From positions 1 to 33,787 of the forward strand of contig NZ_JFHD01000052.1 in the NCBI RefSeq assembly GCF_000698575.1: a DNA stretch of 33,787 bases, given 5' to 3'. The notes below the pieces were generated by a model, which worked only from the letters and a program-made list of their open reading frames with translations, made no database searches and was not told the DNA's origin. The stretch comes from Caballeronia zhejiangensis (GTDB lineage Bacteria > Pseudomonadota > Gammaproteobacteria > Burkholderiales > Burkholderiaceae). Shown here one piece after another: positions 16,706 through 24,978 of the stretch. Positions within the stretch are counted from its first letter, which is position 1. Each line of letters starts with the position of its first letter. A program made the translations under genes and the position numbers.

Positions 16706-16771
16706 TGTACGGAAGGTGTCCGGTACAGTACCGGTACAGATTGTCAGGTGACTTCCTGTACGGTGTCCGGA
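16706..16771. promoter_or_regulatory. Repeat-rich putative regulator-binding region upstream of the LysE-type exporter
   Basis: The core is CCGGTACAGTACCGG (16720-16734), a 15-bp perfect palindrome around a central A. CCGGTACAG also occurs as two direct copies (16720-16728 and 16731-16739) spaced by TA. A further near-repeat flanks it: TGTACGG-AAG-GTGTCCGG at 16707-16724 and TGTACGGTGTCCGG at 16758-16771. Direct-plus-inverted GTAC repeats are seen at sites of MocR-type and related GntR regulators, but the protein is not identified here. Confidence 0.55.
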
Positions 16772-16802
16772 CGCGACGGGCCGTCGCGCCCAGCCAACCT
16801 CC

Positions 16803-17831
16803 TTACACGGGGAACGGATTGCGTTCCGCGAATCCCTGTTGATGCCAGTACGGATACGCGGGCCGCACCGCGCTCGCCTCATCGAGCTTCTTCACCTGTT
16901 CCGCCGTGAGGTTCCAGCCGACCGCGCCGAGGTTCTGCCGCAGTTGCTCCTCGTTGCGCGCGCCGATCAGCACGGTCGCGACCGTCGGGCGCTGCAGCAG
17001 CCAGTTGAGCGCGATCTGCGGCACGGTCTTGCCGGTTTCCTCGGCGATGGCGTCGAGCGCATCGACGACGCGGTACAGATATTCGTCCGGCACCGGCGGC
17101 CCCATGTCGGCGGTTTTGTGCAGACGGCTCGTCGCGGGCAGCGGCTGGCCGCGCCGAATCTTGCCGGTGAGGCGTCCCCAGCCGAGCGGGCTCCAGACGA
17201 TCGCGCCGACGCCCTGATCGATGCCGAGCGGCATCAGCTCCCATTCGTAGTCGCGGCCGATCAGCGAGTAGTAAGTCTGATTCGCGACATAGCGCGGATA
17301 ACCGTAACGGTCGGCCACATCGAGCGATTTCTGCAAATGCCAGCCCGAGAAATTCGACACGCCCGTATAGCGGATTTTTCCGGCGCGCACGAGATCGTCG
17401 AGCGTGGAAAGCGTCTCTTCGACGGGCGTTTTCGCATCGAAGCCATGCAACTGGAACACGTCGATGTAATCCGTTTGCAGGCGTTCCAGTGCCCCGTTCA
17501 CGGCCTTGATGAGATGAAAGCGCGACGAACCGACGGCGTTCGGGTCGTTGTCGTCGAAGCGGAAGGTCGCCTTGGTCGAGACGATGACCTTGTCGCGCCG
17601 GCCCTTGAGCGCCTCGCCGAGTATCGATTCCGACGTGCCGCGCGAGTAGATGTCGGCGGTGTCGAACATCGTCACGCCCGCGTCGAGGCAGATGTCGACG
17701 AGCTTGCGCGCTTCGCTCACGTCGGTCTCGCCCCACGCCTGAAAGAGTTCGCCCTTGCCGCCGAAAGTGCCGGTGCCGAAGCTCAGGACGGGAACCTTGA
17801 AGCCCGAAGCACCGAGATGTCGATATTCCAT
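16803..17831 (-). CDS. Aldo/keto reductase
   Basis: This 342-residue NADPH-dependent oxidoreductase of the AKR superfamily (Tas/YajO-like branch) probably reduces a small aldehyde or ketone. The catalytic tetrad is intact: Asp57 and Tyr62 (FDTADIYSRG), Lys87 (VSTKATF) and His129 (QLHGFD). The cofactor-binding end is also typical (LIGARNEEQLRQNLGAVGW). The start at 17831 is preceded by GAGGA at 7 bases. The same frame stays open far upstream into the ClC gene, but that is a frame artefact in GC-rich DNA. It lies 68 bp downstream of the ClC gene on the same strand, so co-transcription is possible. The substrate is unknown. Confidence 0.9.
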   Translation of the reverse strand: MEYRHLGASGFKVPVLSFGTGTFGGKGELFQAWGETDVSEARKLVDICLDAGVTMFDTADIYSRGTSESILGEALKGRRDKVIVSTKATFRFDDNDPNAVGSSRFHLIKAVNGALERLQTDYIDVFQLHGFDAKTPVEETLSTLDDLVRAGKIRYTGVSNFSGWHLQKSLDVADRYGYPRYVANQTYYSLIGRDYEWELMPLGIDQGVGAIVWSPLGWGRLTGKIRRGQPLPATSRLHKTADMGPPVPDEYLYRVVDALDAIAEETGKTVPQIALNWLLQRPTVATVLIGARNEEQLRQNLGAVGWNLTAEQVKKLDEASAVRPAYPYWHQQGFAERNPFPV

Positions 17832-17899
17832 TGCGTGTCCTCGTGGATGAAGTCCATCGACGAGACTACCGCAACGGCTCGACGCATGCAGCGTCCGCG

Positions 17900-19225
17900 T
17901 CAGCGATGCCGCGCCGCGCGTTCGCCGAGCGAATCGTAGATCGGCGGCACGCGCAGGAGCATCGGCACGATCATCGCGGTGAAGCAGGCGGTGAGCATCG
18001 GCAGAAGCAGCGTGAAGCTCGCCGTCATTTCCGTGACGAGCACGATGCCCGTCACCGGCGCGCGCACCACCGCGACGAAGAACGCCGCCATGCCGACCAC
18101 CGCGAACGTGGCGGTGTCGCCGGCGGGGCTCGCCATGCCGGGAAACCAGTCGAGACACACGCGGCCGAACACGAGGCCCGTCTGCGCGCCGAGCGCGAGC
18201 ATCGGCGCGAAAAGGCCGCCTGGCGTGCCCGCCGCATACGACACCGGGCCGAGCACGAAGCGCAACGCGAACATCGCCGTCACGCTCGCGACGGTTCCCG
18301 CGCCGAGCAGCGCGCGCTCGGTGAGCGCATCGCCGCCGCCGGCGAGAGCCGGCGCGAACCACGCGAGCAGGCCGACCGCCGCGCCGACCACGGCGGCGCG
18401 CGCCGTCGCATGTTTCACCGATGCGGGCGGCGCGATCGAGTCGGCGACATCGAGCGTCCAGAGAATGACGCGGCTGTACAGCGCGCCGAGCAGCCCCAGC
18501 AACAGGCCGAGCACGAGATGCGCGCCGGTCATCTCGAAGCCGGGAAACGGCTGCGCGGGCAGATGAAAGTCGGGCAGATCGCCATGCAGCAGACGCGCCA
18601 TCGCGATCGCGCTCGCCGATGCGCCGAGCGCCGCGACCGCCGTGCGGGTATCGAAACGGCGCATCAGTTCTTCGAGCACGAACACTGCGCCCGCGATCGG
18701 CGCATTGAACGCCGTGGCGAGCCCCGCGCCCGCGCCGGCCGCGAGCAGCACACGGCAATCGCCGGCATTGCGCCTGAAAGACGTGCCGATGGCATGTGCG
18801 ATCGATGCACCCATCTGCACGGTCGGACCTTCGCGGCCGAGCGCGAGCCCCGCGCCGATGGCGAGCACGCCGCCCACGAACTTGATCGGGATGAGCACGA
18901 GCGGCGCGGGCGGCACGCTGCCGTGCAGTACCGCTTCGACGTGTGGAATGCCGCTGCCGCTCGCCATCGGCGCGAAACGCGCGACGAGCCATGCGGCGAG
19001 CGCGGATGCCGCCGTCGCCGCGAGCACGACGAGCACGATCGCCGCATCGTGGCCCGCGTGCGCCCACGCGACGAACGCGTTGCGCCAGATATCGCCGCGT
19101 TCGAGCGCGAAGCGAAAGAGCACGCCGATCGCGCCCGTCGCCGCCCCGACGACCACCGATGCCGCCGCGAGCGGAACGAGTCCTGCGCGCTCATCGTCCT
19201 GATTGGTGACTTCGTTATCGTTCAT
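17900..19225 (-). CDS. clcA: ClC-type H+/Cl- exchange transporter
   Basis: This integral membrane protein of 441 residues exchanges chloride for protons, typically in acid resistance. All ClC signature blocks are present: GSGIP (90-94), GREGP with gating Glu132 (130-134), and GLFAP (337-341). The internal proton glutamate expected about 55 residues after the gate is present in VLEEL (Glu185/Glu186), so it looks like an antiporter, not a channel. A Tyr near the C-terminus (PPIYDSL) matches the central Cl- ligand. No CBS domains follow. The start at 19225 is preferred because GGAG lies about 11 bases upstream; the frame continues to 19372 but that reads into the promoter region. Confidence 0.9.
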   Translation of the reverse strand: MNDNEVTNQDDERAGLVPLAAASVVVGAATGAIGVLFRFALERGDIWRNAFVAWAHAGHDAAIVLVVLAATAASALAAWLVARFAPMASGSGIPHVEAVLHGSVPPAPLVLIPIKFVGGVLAIGAGLALGREGPTVQMGASIAHAIGTSFRRNAGDCRVLLAAGAGAGLATAFNAPIAGAVFVLEELMRRFDTRTAVAALGASASAIAMARLLHGDLPDFHLPAQPFPGFEMTGAHLVLGLLLGLLGALYSRVILWTLDVADSIAPPASVKHATARAAVVGAAVGLLAWFAPALAGGGDALTERALLGAGTVASVTAMFALRFVLGPVSYAAGTPGGLFAPMLALGAQTGLVFGRVCLDWFPGMASPAGDTATFAVVGMAAFFVAVVRAPVTGIVLVTEMTASFTLLLPMLTACFTAMIVPMLLRVPPIYDSLGERAARHR

Positions 19226-19340
19226 CGCGCATGTCGCTCCGGAATCGGCATGTGCAACGAAGCGTAACATCGCGCGGCGCGGCGGGCATGGGGCTTGCAA
19301 AACGAAAGTTATTTCGCCGCGAAGCCCGTCGCGGGGTATG

Positions 19341-19360
19341 CAGAGGCACACAGAGGCACA
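19341..19360. repeat. Tandem 10-bp duplication at the PLD gene start
   Basis: CAGAGGCACA occurs twice head to tail immediately before the ATG at 19360. Each copy carries AGAGG, so the duplication creates two Shine-Dalgarno-like sites at 13 and 3 bases from the start, both of imperfect spacing. Confidence 0.7.
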
Positions 19361-21645
19361 TGAACCACGCAAACGACGAGCCGTTTTTTCAGCCAGGGCG
19401 CAATTGCGCGAGCGTGCGTCACGCAGATCGCTTCAGTCTGCTCATCGATGGCGCCGATTATTTCCGCGTGCTGCGCGAGGCGCTCACGCGCGCGGAGCGC
19501 ACGGTGTTCATCCTCGGCTGGGATATCGATAGCCGCATGAAGCTCACGCCCGAAGGCGCGGACGACGGCTATCCCGAAGCGCTCGGCGATTTTCTGCACG
19601 CGCTCGCGGGCGACAAGCGGCGTCTGCGCATCTACATTCTCGCGTGGGATTTCGCGATGCTCTACGCATTCGAGCGCGAATGGCTGCCCGTCTACAAGAT
19701 GGGCTGGCGCACGCACCGGCGCATCGCGTTCCAGATGGACGGCAAGCATCCGCTCGGCGGATCGCAGCATCAGAAGATCGTCGTGATCGATGATCGCGTG
19801 GCATTCGTCGGCGGACTCGATCTCACGCGCTCGCGCTGGGACACGTCCGCGCACGCGCCCGACGAGCCGCTGCGCCGCGATGCGAACGGCGCGGCATATC
19901 AGCCGTTTCACGACGTCCACACGATGTTCGATGGCGACGCCGCGCGCGAAATCGGCCAGCTCGCACGCGAACGATGGGCCCGCGCATGCGGCAAGCGCCT
20001 CGCGATTCGCGCGCATCGGGCGACGCTGCAGAACGATCCGTGGCCGCCTTCGCGACGCGTCGATCTCGAAGATGTCGATATCGCCATCTCGCTCACCGAG
20101 CCGGATTATCTCGGCCGCGAACCGGTGCAGCAGATTCGCACGCAGTATTTCGACGCCATCGCGCGGGCGCGGCGCAGCATCTATATCGAGAACCAGTACT
20201 TCACTTCGGGGACGATCGGCGCGGCGCTCGCGGATTCGCTCGCGCGCGAGGACGGACCCGATCTCACGATCGTCGTGCCGCGCAATCAGAGCGGCTGGCT
20301 TCAGGAAGTGACGATGGGCGTGCTGCGCGCGCGCCTGCACAGGCTTCTGAAAAACGCCGACGCGCATGGACGTTATCGGCTGCTGTGCCCGAGCGTGCCG
20401 AAGCTCGGCGACGCGATCGTCAACGTGCACAGCAAGCTGATGATCGTCGACGACGAATTGCTGATCGTCGGTTCGGCCAATCTGAACAATCGCTCGATGG
20501 TCCTCGACAGCGAATGCAACGTCTCGATCGATGCGGGCGCGGATGCGCGTATCCGCCGCGCGATCGCGACGATGCGCGACACGCTGCTCGCCGAGCATCT
20601 CGGTTGCGATATCGCGGATGTGGTGCGCGAACGAGAGGCGCGCAACGGCACGAATGCGGGAATTCAGGCGCTGTTGCGCGACCGCGACGAACATCGCACG
20701 ATGGTGCCGCTCGATCCGCAAGTGTCGACGGAGCTCGACCAGCTGATTCCGCCCGAGGCGCTGATCGATCCCGAAACGCCGATCGCCGCCGACGAACTCG
20801 TCGATCAGTTCGTGCCTGCGGAAAAGACGCGTCCGCTCATCGGCCGCTTCGCGCTGCTCGGCATGTTCGCGCTGATGGTCGTGGTCGTCGCGGGTCTGTG
20901 GCACTGGACGCCGCTCGGCGATTACGTGAACCTGAAGTCGCTCACGAACGCGACGCGCCATATCGATTCGCTGCCGCTCGCGCCGGTCTGGATCGTGCTC
21001 GGCTATGTCATCGCGGCCGTCATGGCCGTGCCGATCACGTTGCTGATCGCGACGACGGGCATCGTTTTCGGCGCGTCCTGGGGCGCGGCTTATGCGTTCA
21101 TCGGCACGACGATTGCAGCGGCGATATCGTATTCCCTTGGCAATTGGCTCGGCCGTGACGCGGTGCGCAAGCTCGCGGGCGCGCGCGTCAACCGGCTGTC
21201 CGAACGCGTGGCGAAGCGCGGCATCGTCGCGGTCGTCGTGTTGCGGATCTTGCCCGTTGCACCATTTGCGATCGTCAATCTCGTGGCGGGCGCATCGCAT
21301 ATCCGCATGCGCGACTTCATGATCGGCACGATGCTCGGCATGGGCCCCGGCATCTTTCTGACGGTCGCGTTCGCGCATCAGTTCGTCGCGTCGCTGCATC
21401 GGCCGACGGTCGGCTCGTTCGCGGTGCTGATCGGCATCGGCGCGGCGCTGATCGGCGCGTCGCTGCTGCTGCAGCGCTTTCTCGGTGGCAAGAATCGTCA
21501 CGACGCGCACGAAGGCGCACCGAGCGATGCGGACAAATCGCGCGCCAGCGACGAAGCCAAACGCGCGAGCGAACTGCGCGAGAACGGCACGATGCCGCGC
21601 GAATCATCGACGAAAAACGAGCGCCCCGACGAGGTCAACTCATGA
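19360..21645 (+). CDS. Phospholipase D-family protein fused to a TVP38/DedA-like membrane domain
   Basis: This 761-residue protein has two parts. The first has two HKD motifs of the phospholipase D superfamily: HQKIVVID (His137, Lys139, Asp144) and HSKLMIVD (His357, Lys359, Asp364), each followed by GG/SANLN-type residues. The second part has one helix at about 496-518 and then a SNARE-associated (TVP38/TMEM64) domain at about 540-710. An Arg/Glu-rich hydrophilic tail ends it. It should act on phospholipids at the inner membrane, for example as a cardiolipin-synthase-like or phosphatidyl-transfer enzyme. The start at 19360 follows a 10-bp tandem duplication, CAGAGGCACA twice, with a weak AGAGG. 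It overlaps the next gene by ATGA. The exact substrate is unknown. Confidence 0.88.
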   Translation: MNHANDEPFFQPGRNCASVRHADRFSLLIDGADYFRVLREALTRAERTVFILGWDIDSRMKLTPEGADDGYPEALGDFLHALAGDKRRLRIYILAWDFAMLYAFEREWLPVYKMGWRTHRRIAFQMDGKHPLGGSQHQKIVVIDDRVAFVGGLDLTRSRWDTSAHAPDEPLRRDANGAAYQPFHDVHTMFDGDAAREIGQLARERWARACGKRLAIRAHRATLQNDPWPPSRRVDLEDVDIAISLTEPDYLGREPVQQIRTQYFDAIARARRSIYIENQYFTSGTIGAALADSLAREDGPDLTIVVPRNQSGWLQEVTMGVLRARLHRLLKNADAHGRYRLLCPSVPKLGDAIVNVHSKLMIVDDELLIVGSANLNNRSMVLDSECNVSIDAGADARIRRAIATMRDTLLAEHLGCDIADVVREREARNGTNAGIQALLRDRDEHRTMVPLDPQVSTELDQLIPPEALIDPETPIAADELVDQFVPAEKTRPLIGRFALLGMFALMVVVVAGLWHWTPLGDYVNLKSLTNATRHIDSLPLAPVWIVLGYVIAAVMAVPITLLIATTGIVFGASWGAAYAFIGTTIAAAISYSLGNWLGRDAVRKLAGARVNRLSERVAKRGIVAVVVLRILPVAPFAIVNLVAGASHIRMRDFMIGTMLGMGPGIFLTVAFAHQFVASLHRPTVGSFAVLIGIGAALIGASLLLQRFLGGKNRHDAHEGAPSDADKSRASDEAKRASELRENGTMPRESSTKNERPDEVNS

Positions 21646-22409
21646 CGCTGATGCACGAGACCGTCATCGAACGCGAATATATGAAGGACGCGCGCGCACG
21701 CGAGCTGCGCATCGCCACATACAACTTGCATGGCGCGATAGGCATCGACGGCAAGTTCGCGCCGGAACGCATCGGCGCAGTGCTCGCCGAGATCGATGCG
21801 GACATCTTCGCGCTGCAGGAAGTGCCGCTCGGCGGCAGCGGCGCGCCCGATGTGCTCGACGTGCTGCAACGCATGACGAACCTGAACGCGGTCGCGGGCC
21901 CGACGCTCGACACGCCCGAACGGCGTTACGGCAACGCAGTGCTCACGCGCTATCCGGTGCGCGCGGTCCGCACGCTCGATCTTTCGTTCAGGAGCCGCGA
22001 GCCGCGCGGCGCGCTCGATGCCGACATCGATTGCGGCGGCGAACTCTGGCGTGTGGTCGCGACGCATCTCGGGCTTGCATCGAGCGAAAGGCGCGCGCAA
22101 GTGGAGCAAGTGCTGCAAAGCTTCGATACGCCCGCGCTGCCCGTGATCCTGCTCGGCGATCTGAACGAATGGTTCGTCTATGGCCGCACGTTGCGGCGGC
22201 TCGTCACGCACTTTCATCGCGCGAGTGCGTTACGCACCTTTCCGACGCGCTATCCGCTCTTCGCGCTCGATCGCATCTGGGTGCATCCGGGCGAACGTCT
22301 CATGCGTGTCGATGTGCATCGCACGCCGCTTTCGCGTATCGCATCGGATCACTATCCGCTCATCGCGCATATCGCGCATCGCGCATTTGCATCGTCGATG
22401 CAGCGATAA
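21642..22409 (+). CDS. Endonuclease/exonuclease/phosphatase-family hydrolase
   Basis: This 255-residue metal-dependent phosphoesterase of the EEP fold has Asn28 (RIATYNLHG), Glu60 (FALQEV), Asp173/Asn175 (GDLNEW) and Asp236/His237 (ASDHYPL), the standard active-site set. Its ATG overlaps the stop of the PLD-TVP38 gene, so the two are translated together. Such pairs (PLD-type enzyme plus EEP) are common, and a role in membrane-lipid or phosphodiester turnover is likely. The N-terminal 20 residues precede the domain and contain no signal peptide, so it is probably cytosolic. Confidence 0.88.
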   Translation: MTLMHETVIEREYMKDARARELRIATYNLHGAIGIDGKFAPERIGAVLAEIDADIFALQEVPLGGSGAPDVLDVLQRMTNLNAVAGPTLDTPERRYGNAVLTRYPVRAVRTLDLSFRSREPRGALDADIDCGGELWRVVATHLGLASSERRAQVEQVLQSFDTPALPVILLGDLNEWFVYGRTLRRLVTHFHRASALRTFPTRYPLFALDRIWVHPGERLMRVDVHRTPLSRIASDHYPLIAHIAHRAFASSMQR

Positions 22410-22607
22410 AGCGCGCGACGTATGCGATGTAAACGCGGCTCCATGACTTGCGTGTCAGCGCGACGCCACGAAAAACCCCTATAAAAACGATATAAAAGCG
22501 CAAAAGACTCGCACGAACTCGCTTGGCCTATGTAGAATCCGGCGTGATACGAACGCATCGGTGCGAACGTATTCGAATATCACTGACCAAAAACAGGTAG
22601 GAGAAAC

Positions 22608-23069
22608 ATGCCGACTTCCGCTAAAACCGCTGCCAAGAAAGCCCCGGCCAAGAAGGCCACGGCGAAGACCGCTGCCGCACCGGTGAAGAAAGCAGCAGCA
22701 CCGAAAGTTGCCGCGAAGAAAGTAGCCGCGAAGAAGACCACGAGCGGCGCTCCCACGCCGATCAAGGACACGTTCACGAAGGCATCGCTCGCAACGCATC
22801 TCGCAGATCGCGCCGCTGTCGACGTGAAAGCGGTGAAGGCCGTGCTGGTCGCGCTGGAAGACACCATCCTCGGTTCGATCCACAAGAAGGGCGCTGGCGA
22901 ATTCACGCTGTCGGGCCTGCTGAAGATCACCGCGCAAGCCGTGGCCGCGAAGAAGAAGCGCTTCGGCAAGGACCCGTTCACGGGCGAGGAGCGCTGGTTC
23001 CCGGCCAAGCCGGCAAGCGTTCGCATCAAGGCGCGCGCGCTGAAGAAGCTGAAGGACGCAGCGGCTTAA
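22608..23069 (+). CDS. HU-family DNA-binding protein with histone H1-like N-terminal tail
   Basis: The protein (153 residues) is a nucleoid-associated DNA-binding protein. Residues 1-48 are an Ala/Lys/Pro-rich tail of AKK-type repeats (KKAPAKKATAK and similar), as in eukaryotic H1. From about 52, an HU-like domain follows: helices (FTKASLATHLADRAAVD), the loop GEFTLSGLLKI, and a DNA-binding arm (KKKRFGKDPFTGEERWFPAK) that matches HU's GRNPxTGE...IPA motif. The C-terminal helix ends in KALKKLKDAA-type sequence. Tailed HU proteins are known in Burkholderia. AGGAG lies 5 bases upstream of the start, and a terminator follows. It appears monocistronic, consistent with an abundant protein. Confidence 0.92.
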   Translation: MPTSAKTAAKKAPAKKATAKTAAAPVKKAAAPKVAAKKVAAKKTTSGAPTPIKDTFTKASLATHLADRAAVDVKAVKAVLVALEDTILGSIHKKGAGEFTLSGLLKITAQAVAAKKKRFGKDPFTGEERWFPAKPASVRIKARALKKLKDAAA

Positions 23070-23127
23070 GTATCTTTCGCCGGCATCACGGCTTCGGTTT
23101 CGTTGGCGAAATCGAAGCGCGTCGAAC

Positions 23128-23167
23128 AAGAGGCCAGCTTCCCTTCATTGGGATGCTGGCCTCTTTT
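23128..23167 (+). terminator. Rho-independent terminator of the HU-like gene
   Basis: An 11-bp perfect stem (AAGAGGCCAGC at 23128-23138 with GCTGGCCTCTT at 23155-23165) ends in a T-run (tttt at 23164-23167). It follows the HU gene stop by about 60 bases and also precedes the convergent LysR gene's stop at 23211. Confidence 0.85.
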
Positions 23168-23210
23168 GCTTTCTCGTCCCTTGCTTTTGCGTTCCTTGCT
23201 TTTGCTTTCC

Positions 23211-24113
23211 TTATGACGCGCGCGCGTTGAAAGGCGCGAAGATCTCGCTCAACCAATCCGCGAAAACCCGTACGCGCGCGGAGAGCTGCCGGTTATGCGG
23301 ATACAGCACGGAGATAGGCATCGGTGGTGGCGGAAGGTTGGGAAGCACGAGTCGCAGACGACCATTGTTCAAAGCATCGTCGACGTGATAGCGCGGCACC
23401 TGCACGATGCCGAGTCCGGCGAGCGCGGCTTGCGTATAGAGTTCGACGCCCGACACCGAAACCGACGCCTGCAATTCGATGGTCTCGATACGCCCGTCGA
23501 CGCTGAACTCCAGCGGCAATGCGCGACCCGTCGCGCTCGATACGAAGTTCACCGCGCGATGCGATGCAAGCGCTTCGAGATCATCCGGCGTGCCTTCACG
23601 CGCGAGATACGCGGGACTCGCCACGGTGACTTGTTCGAGCAGCGCGACGCGCCGGCCGATCATCGACGAATCCTGCAACATGCCCGCGCGCAGCACGCAA
23701 TCGACGCCTTCGCGCACGAGATCGACGAGCCTGTCGTCCTCGCCGATATGCAGTTCGATCTGCGCATGACGCTCGAGAAACGCGGGCAGTCCCGGCATGA
23801 TGAAATGCCGCGCGAGCGTGCCTTGCAAATTCACGCGCAACAAACCCTTCGGCTCCGCGTGCTTGAACGAGCCTTCCGCTTCTTCCAGATCGGCGATGAG
23901 ACGCACGCAACGCCGATAGTGCTCTTCGCCATCGGGCGTGAGGCGCACCGTGCGCGTCGTGCGTTCGAGCAGGCGCGCGCCGAGCCGCTCTTCCATGCGC
24001 TTCATCAGATTAGTGACGGTGGCGCGCGGTATCTGCAGATCGTCGGCCGCTTGCGTGAAGCTGTGCCGCTCCGCGATACGCACGAAGACCTGCATTTCCT
24101 GGAATCGATCCAT
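23211..24113 (-). CDS. LysR-family transcriptional regulator
   Basis: This 300-residue LysR-type regulator (LTTR) has a winged helix-turn-helix at about 1-60 (MDRFQEMQVFVRIAERHSFTQAADDLQIPRATVTNLMKRMEERLG) and an effector-binding domain from about 90. The N-terminus and RTVRLTPDGEEHY fit the CrgA/DmlR-type subgroup. It is divergent from an SDR gene, with 121 bp between the starts, the usual arrangement for an LTTR and its target. The start at 24113 is the first Met matching the conserved helix; the frame continues upstream over the SDR promoter and is not likely used. The ligand is unknown. Confidence 0.9.
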   Translation of the reverse strand: MDRFQEMQVFVRIAERHSFTQAADDLQIPRATVTNLMKRMEERLGARLLERTTRTVRLTPDGEEHYRRCVRLIADLEEAEGSFKHAEPKGLLRVNLQGTLARHFIMPGLPAFLERHAQIELHIGEDDRLVDLVREGVDCVLRAGMLQDSSMIGRRVALLEQVTVASPAYLAREGTPDDLEALASHRAVNFVSSATGRALPLEFSVDGRIETIELQASVSVSGVELYTQAALAGLGIVQVPRYHVDDALNNGRLRLVLPNLPPPPMPISVLYPHNRQLSARVRVFADWLSEIFAPFNARAS

Positions 24114-24130
24114 GGCGAATGGGCGGTGAA

Positions 24131-24158
24131 TTGTTAAAGCTACTGGAACGATGATACT
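24131..24158 (+). promoter_or_regulatory. Candidate promoter of the SDR gene
   Basis: TTGTTA (24131-24136) and GATACT (24153-24158) are separated by 16 bases, each matching 4 of 6 consensus positions. The downstream ATGAT-TC-ATCAT inverted repeat (24189-24200) could bind the divergent LysR protein, but it lacks the full T-N11-A spacing. This is weak evidence from sequence only. Confidence 0.35.
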
Positions 24159-24234
24159 AATCCACGCACGATGATCGCGAAAACGGAATGATTCATCATG
24201 CTTCTCATCGAACAGCCACTTTGAGGAGCCCATC

Positions 24235-24978
24235 ATGAGTCAGACTCAATCGAAACGCGTGGCGATCGTCACGGGCGCGTCGCGCGGCATCGGCGCCGAG
24301 ATCGCGCGGCGTCTTGCACGCGCCGGCTTCGCGGTCGCGGTGAACTATGCGTCGAGCGCGAAGGAAGCGGATGCGCTCGTCGTGCAATTGCGCGAAGCGG
24401 GAAACACGGCGATCGCCGTAAAAGCGGATGTCGCCAAAGCCGACGACGTGCGCGACATGTTCGAGACCGTCGAAGCGCAGCTCGGCAAAGTCGATGCGCT
24501 CGTCAACAACGCGGGCGTTCTGAAGACCGCGCCGCTCGCCGACACGAGCGATGCGCTTTACGACCAGACGTTCGATATCAACGTGCGCGGCACGTTCAAC
24601 ACGCTGCGCGAAGCGGCGGCGCGCATGAAGGGCGGCGGGCGCATCGTGAACTTTTCGAGCACGACGCTCGCGCTCAACATGCCGGGCTACGCGATCTACA
24701 ACGCGACGAAGTCGGCGGTCGAATCGTTCACGCATGTGTTCGCGAAGGAGTTGCGCGGACGCGGCATCACGGTGAATGCGGTCGCGCCCGGACCGGTGGC
24801 GACGTCGCTGTTTCTCGAGGGCAAGACCGACGAGCAGATCGCCACGTTCTCGAAGATGCCGCCACTCGAACGTCTCGGTCAGCCGGACGATATCGCCTCG
24901 ATCGTCGCGTTTCTCGTCGGGCCGGATGCGGGCTGGGTCAACGGGCAGGTGCTGCGCGCGAACGGCGGCATCGCTTAA
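24235..24978 (+). CDS. SDR-family oxidoreductase
   Basis: This classical short-chain dehydrogenase/reductase of 247 residues has the nucleotide-binding TGASRGIG (13-20), NNAG, and catalytic Ser142, Tyr155 and Lys159 (YNATK). It has the acidic-free NYASS segment after strand 2, a pattern often seen with NADPH preference (inference). It resembles FabG-like enzymes but is not in a fatty-acid cluster. GAGGAG sits 7 bases upstream of the ATG, a good ribosome-binding site. Divergent transcription from a LysR gene suggests control by it. Its stop (24976-24978) shares the palindrome TTAA with the stop of the convergent exonuclease gene. Confidence 0.9.
   Translation: MSQTQSKRVAIVTGASRGIGAEIARRLARAGFAVAVNYASSAKEADALVVQLREAGNTAIAVKADVAKADDVRDMFETVEAQLGKVDALVNNAGVLKTAPLADTSDALYDQTFDINVRGTFNTLREAAARMKGGGRIVNFSSTTLALNMPGYAIYNATKSAVESFTHVFAKELRGRGITVNAVAPGPVATSLFLEGKTDEQIATFSKMPPLERLGQPDDIASIVAFLVGPDAGWVNGQVLRANGGIA

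Noticed and set aside
16803..19067. A 754-residue minus-strand frame fusing ClC-overlapping sequence to the aldo/keto reductase
   Set aside because: The upstream two-thirds is Arg/Ala-rich out-of-frame reading of the ClC gene. The AKR family start, with GAGGA, is at 17831.
17831..19267. Long plus-strand frame opposite the ClC gene
   Set aside because: It is composed almost entirely of Arg, Ala, His and Glu, typical of an antisense shadow in GC-rich DNA, and the opposite strand has a complete ClC with all signature motifs.
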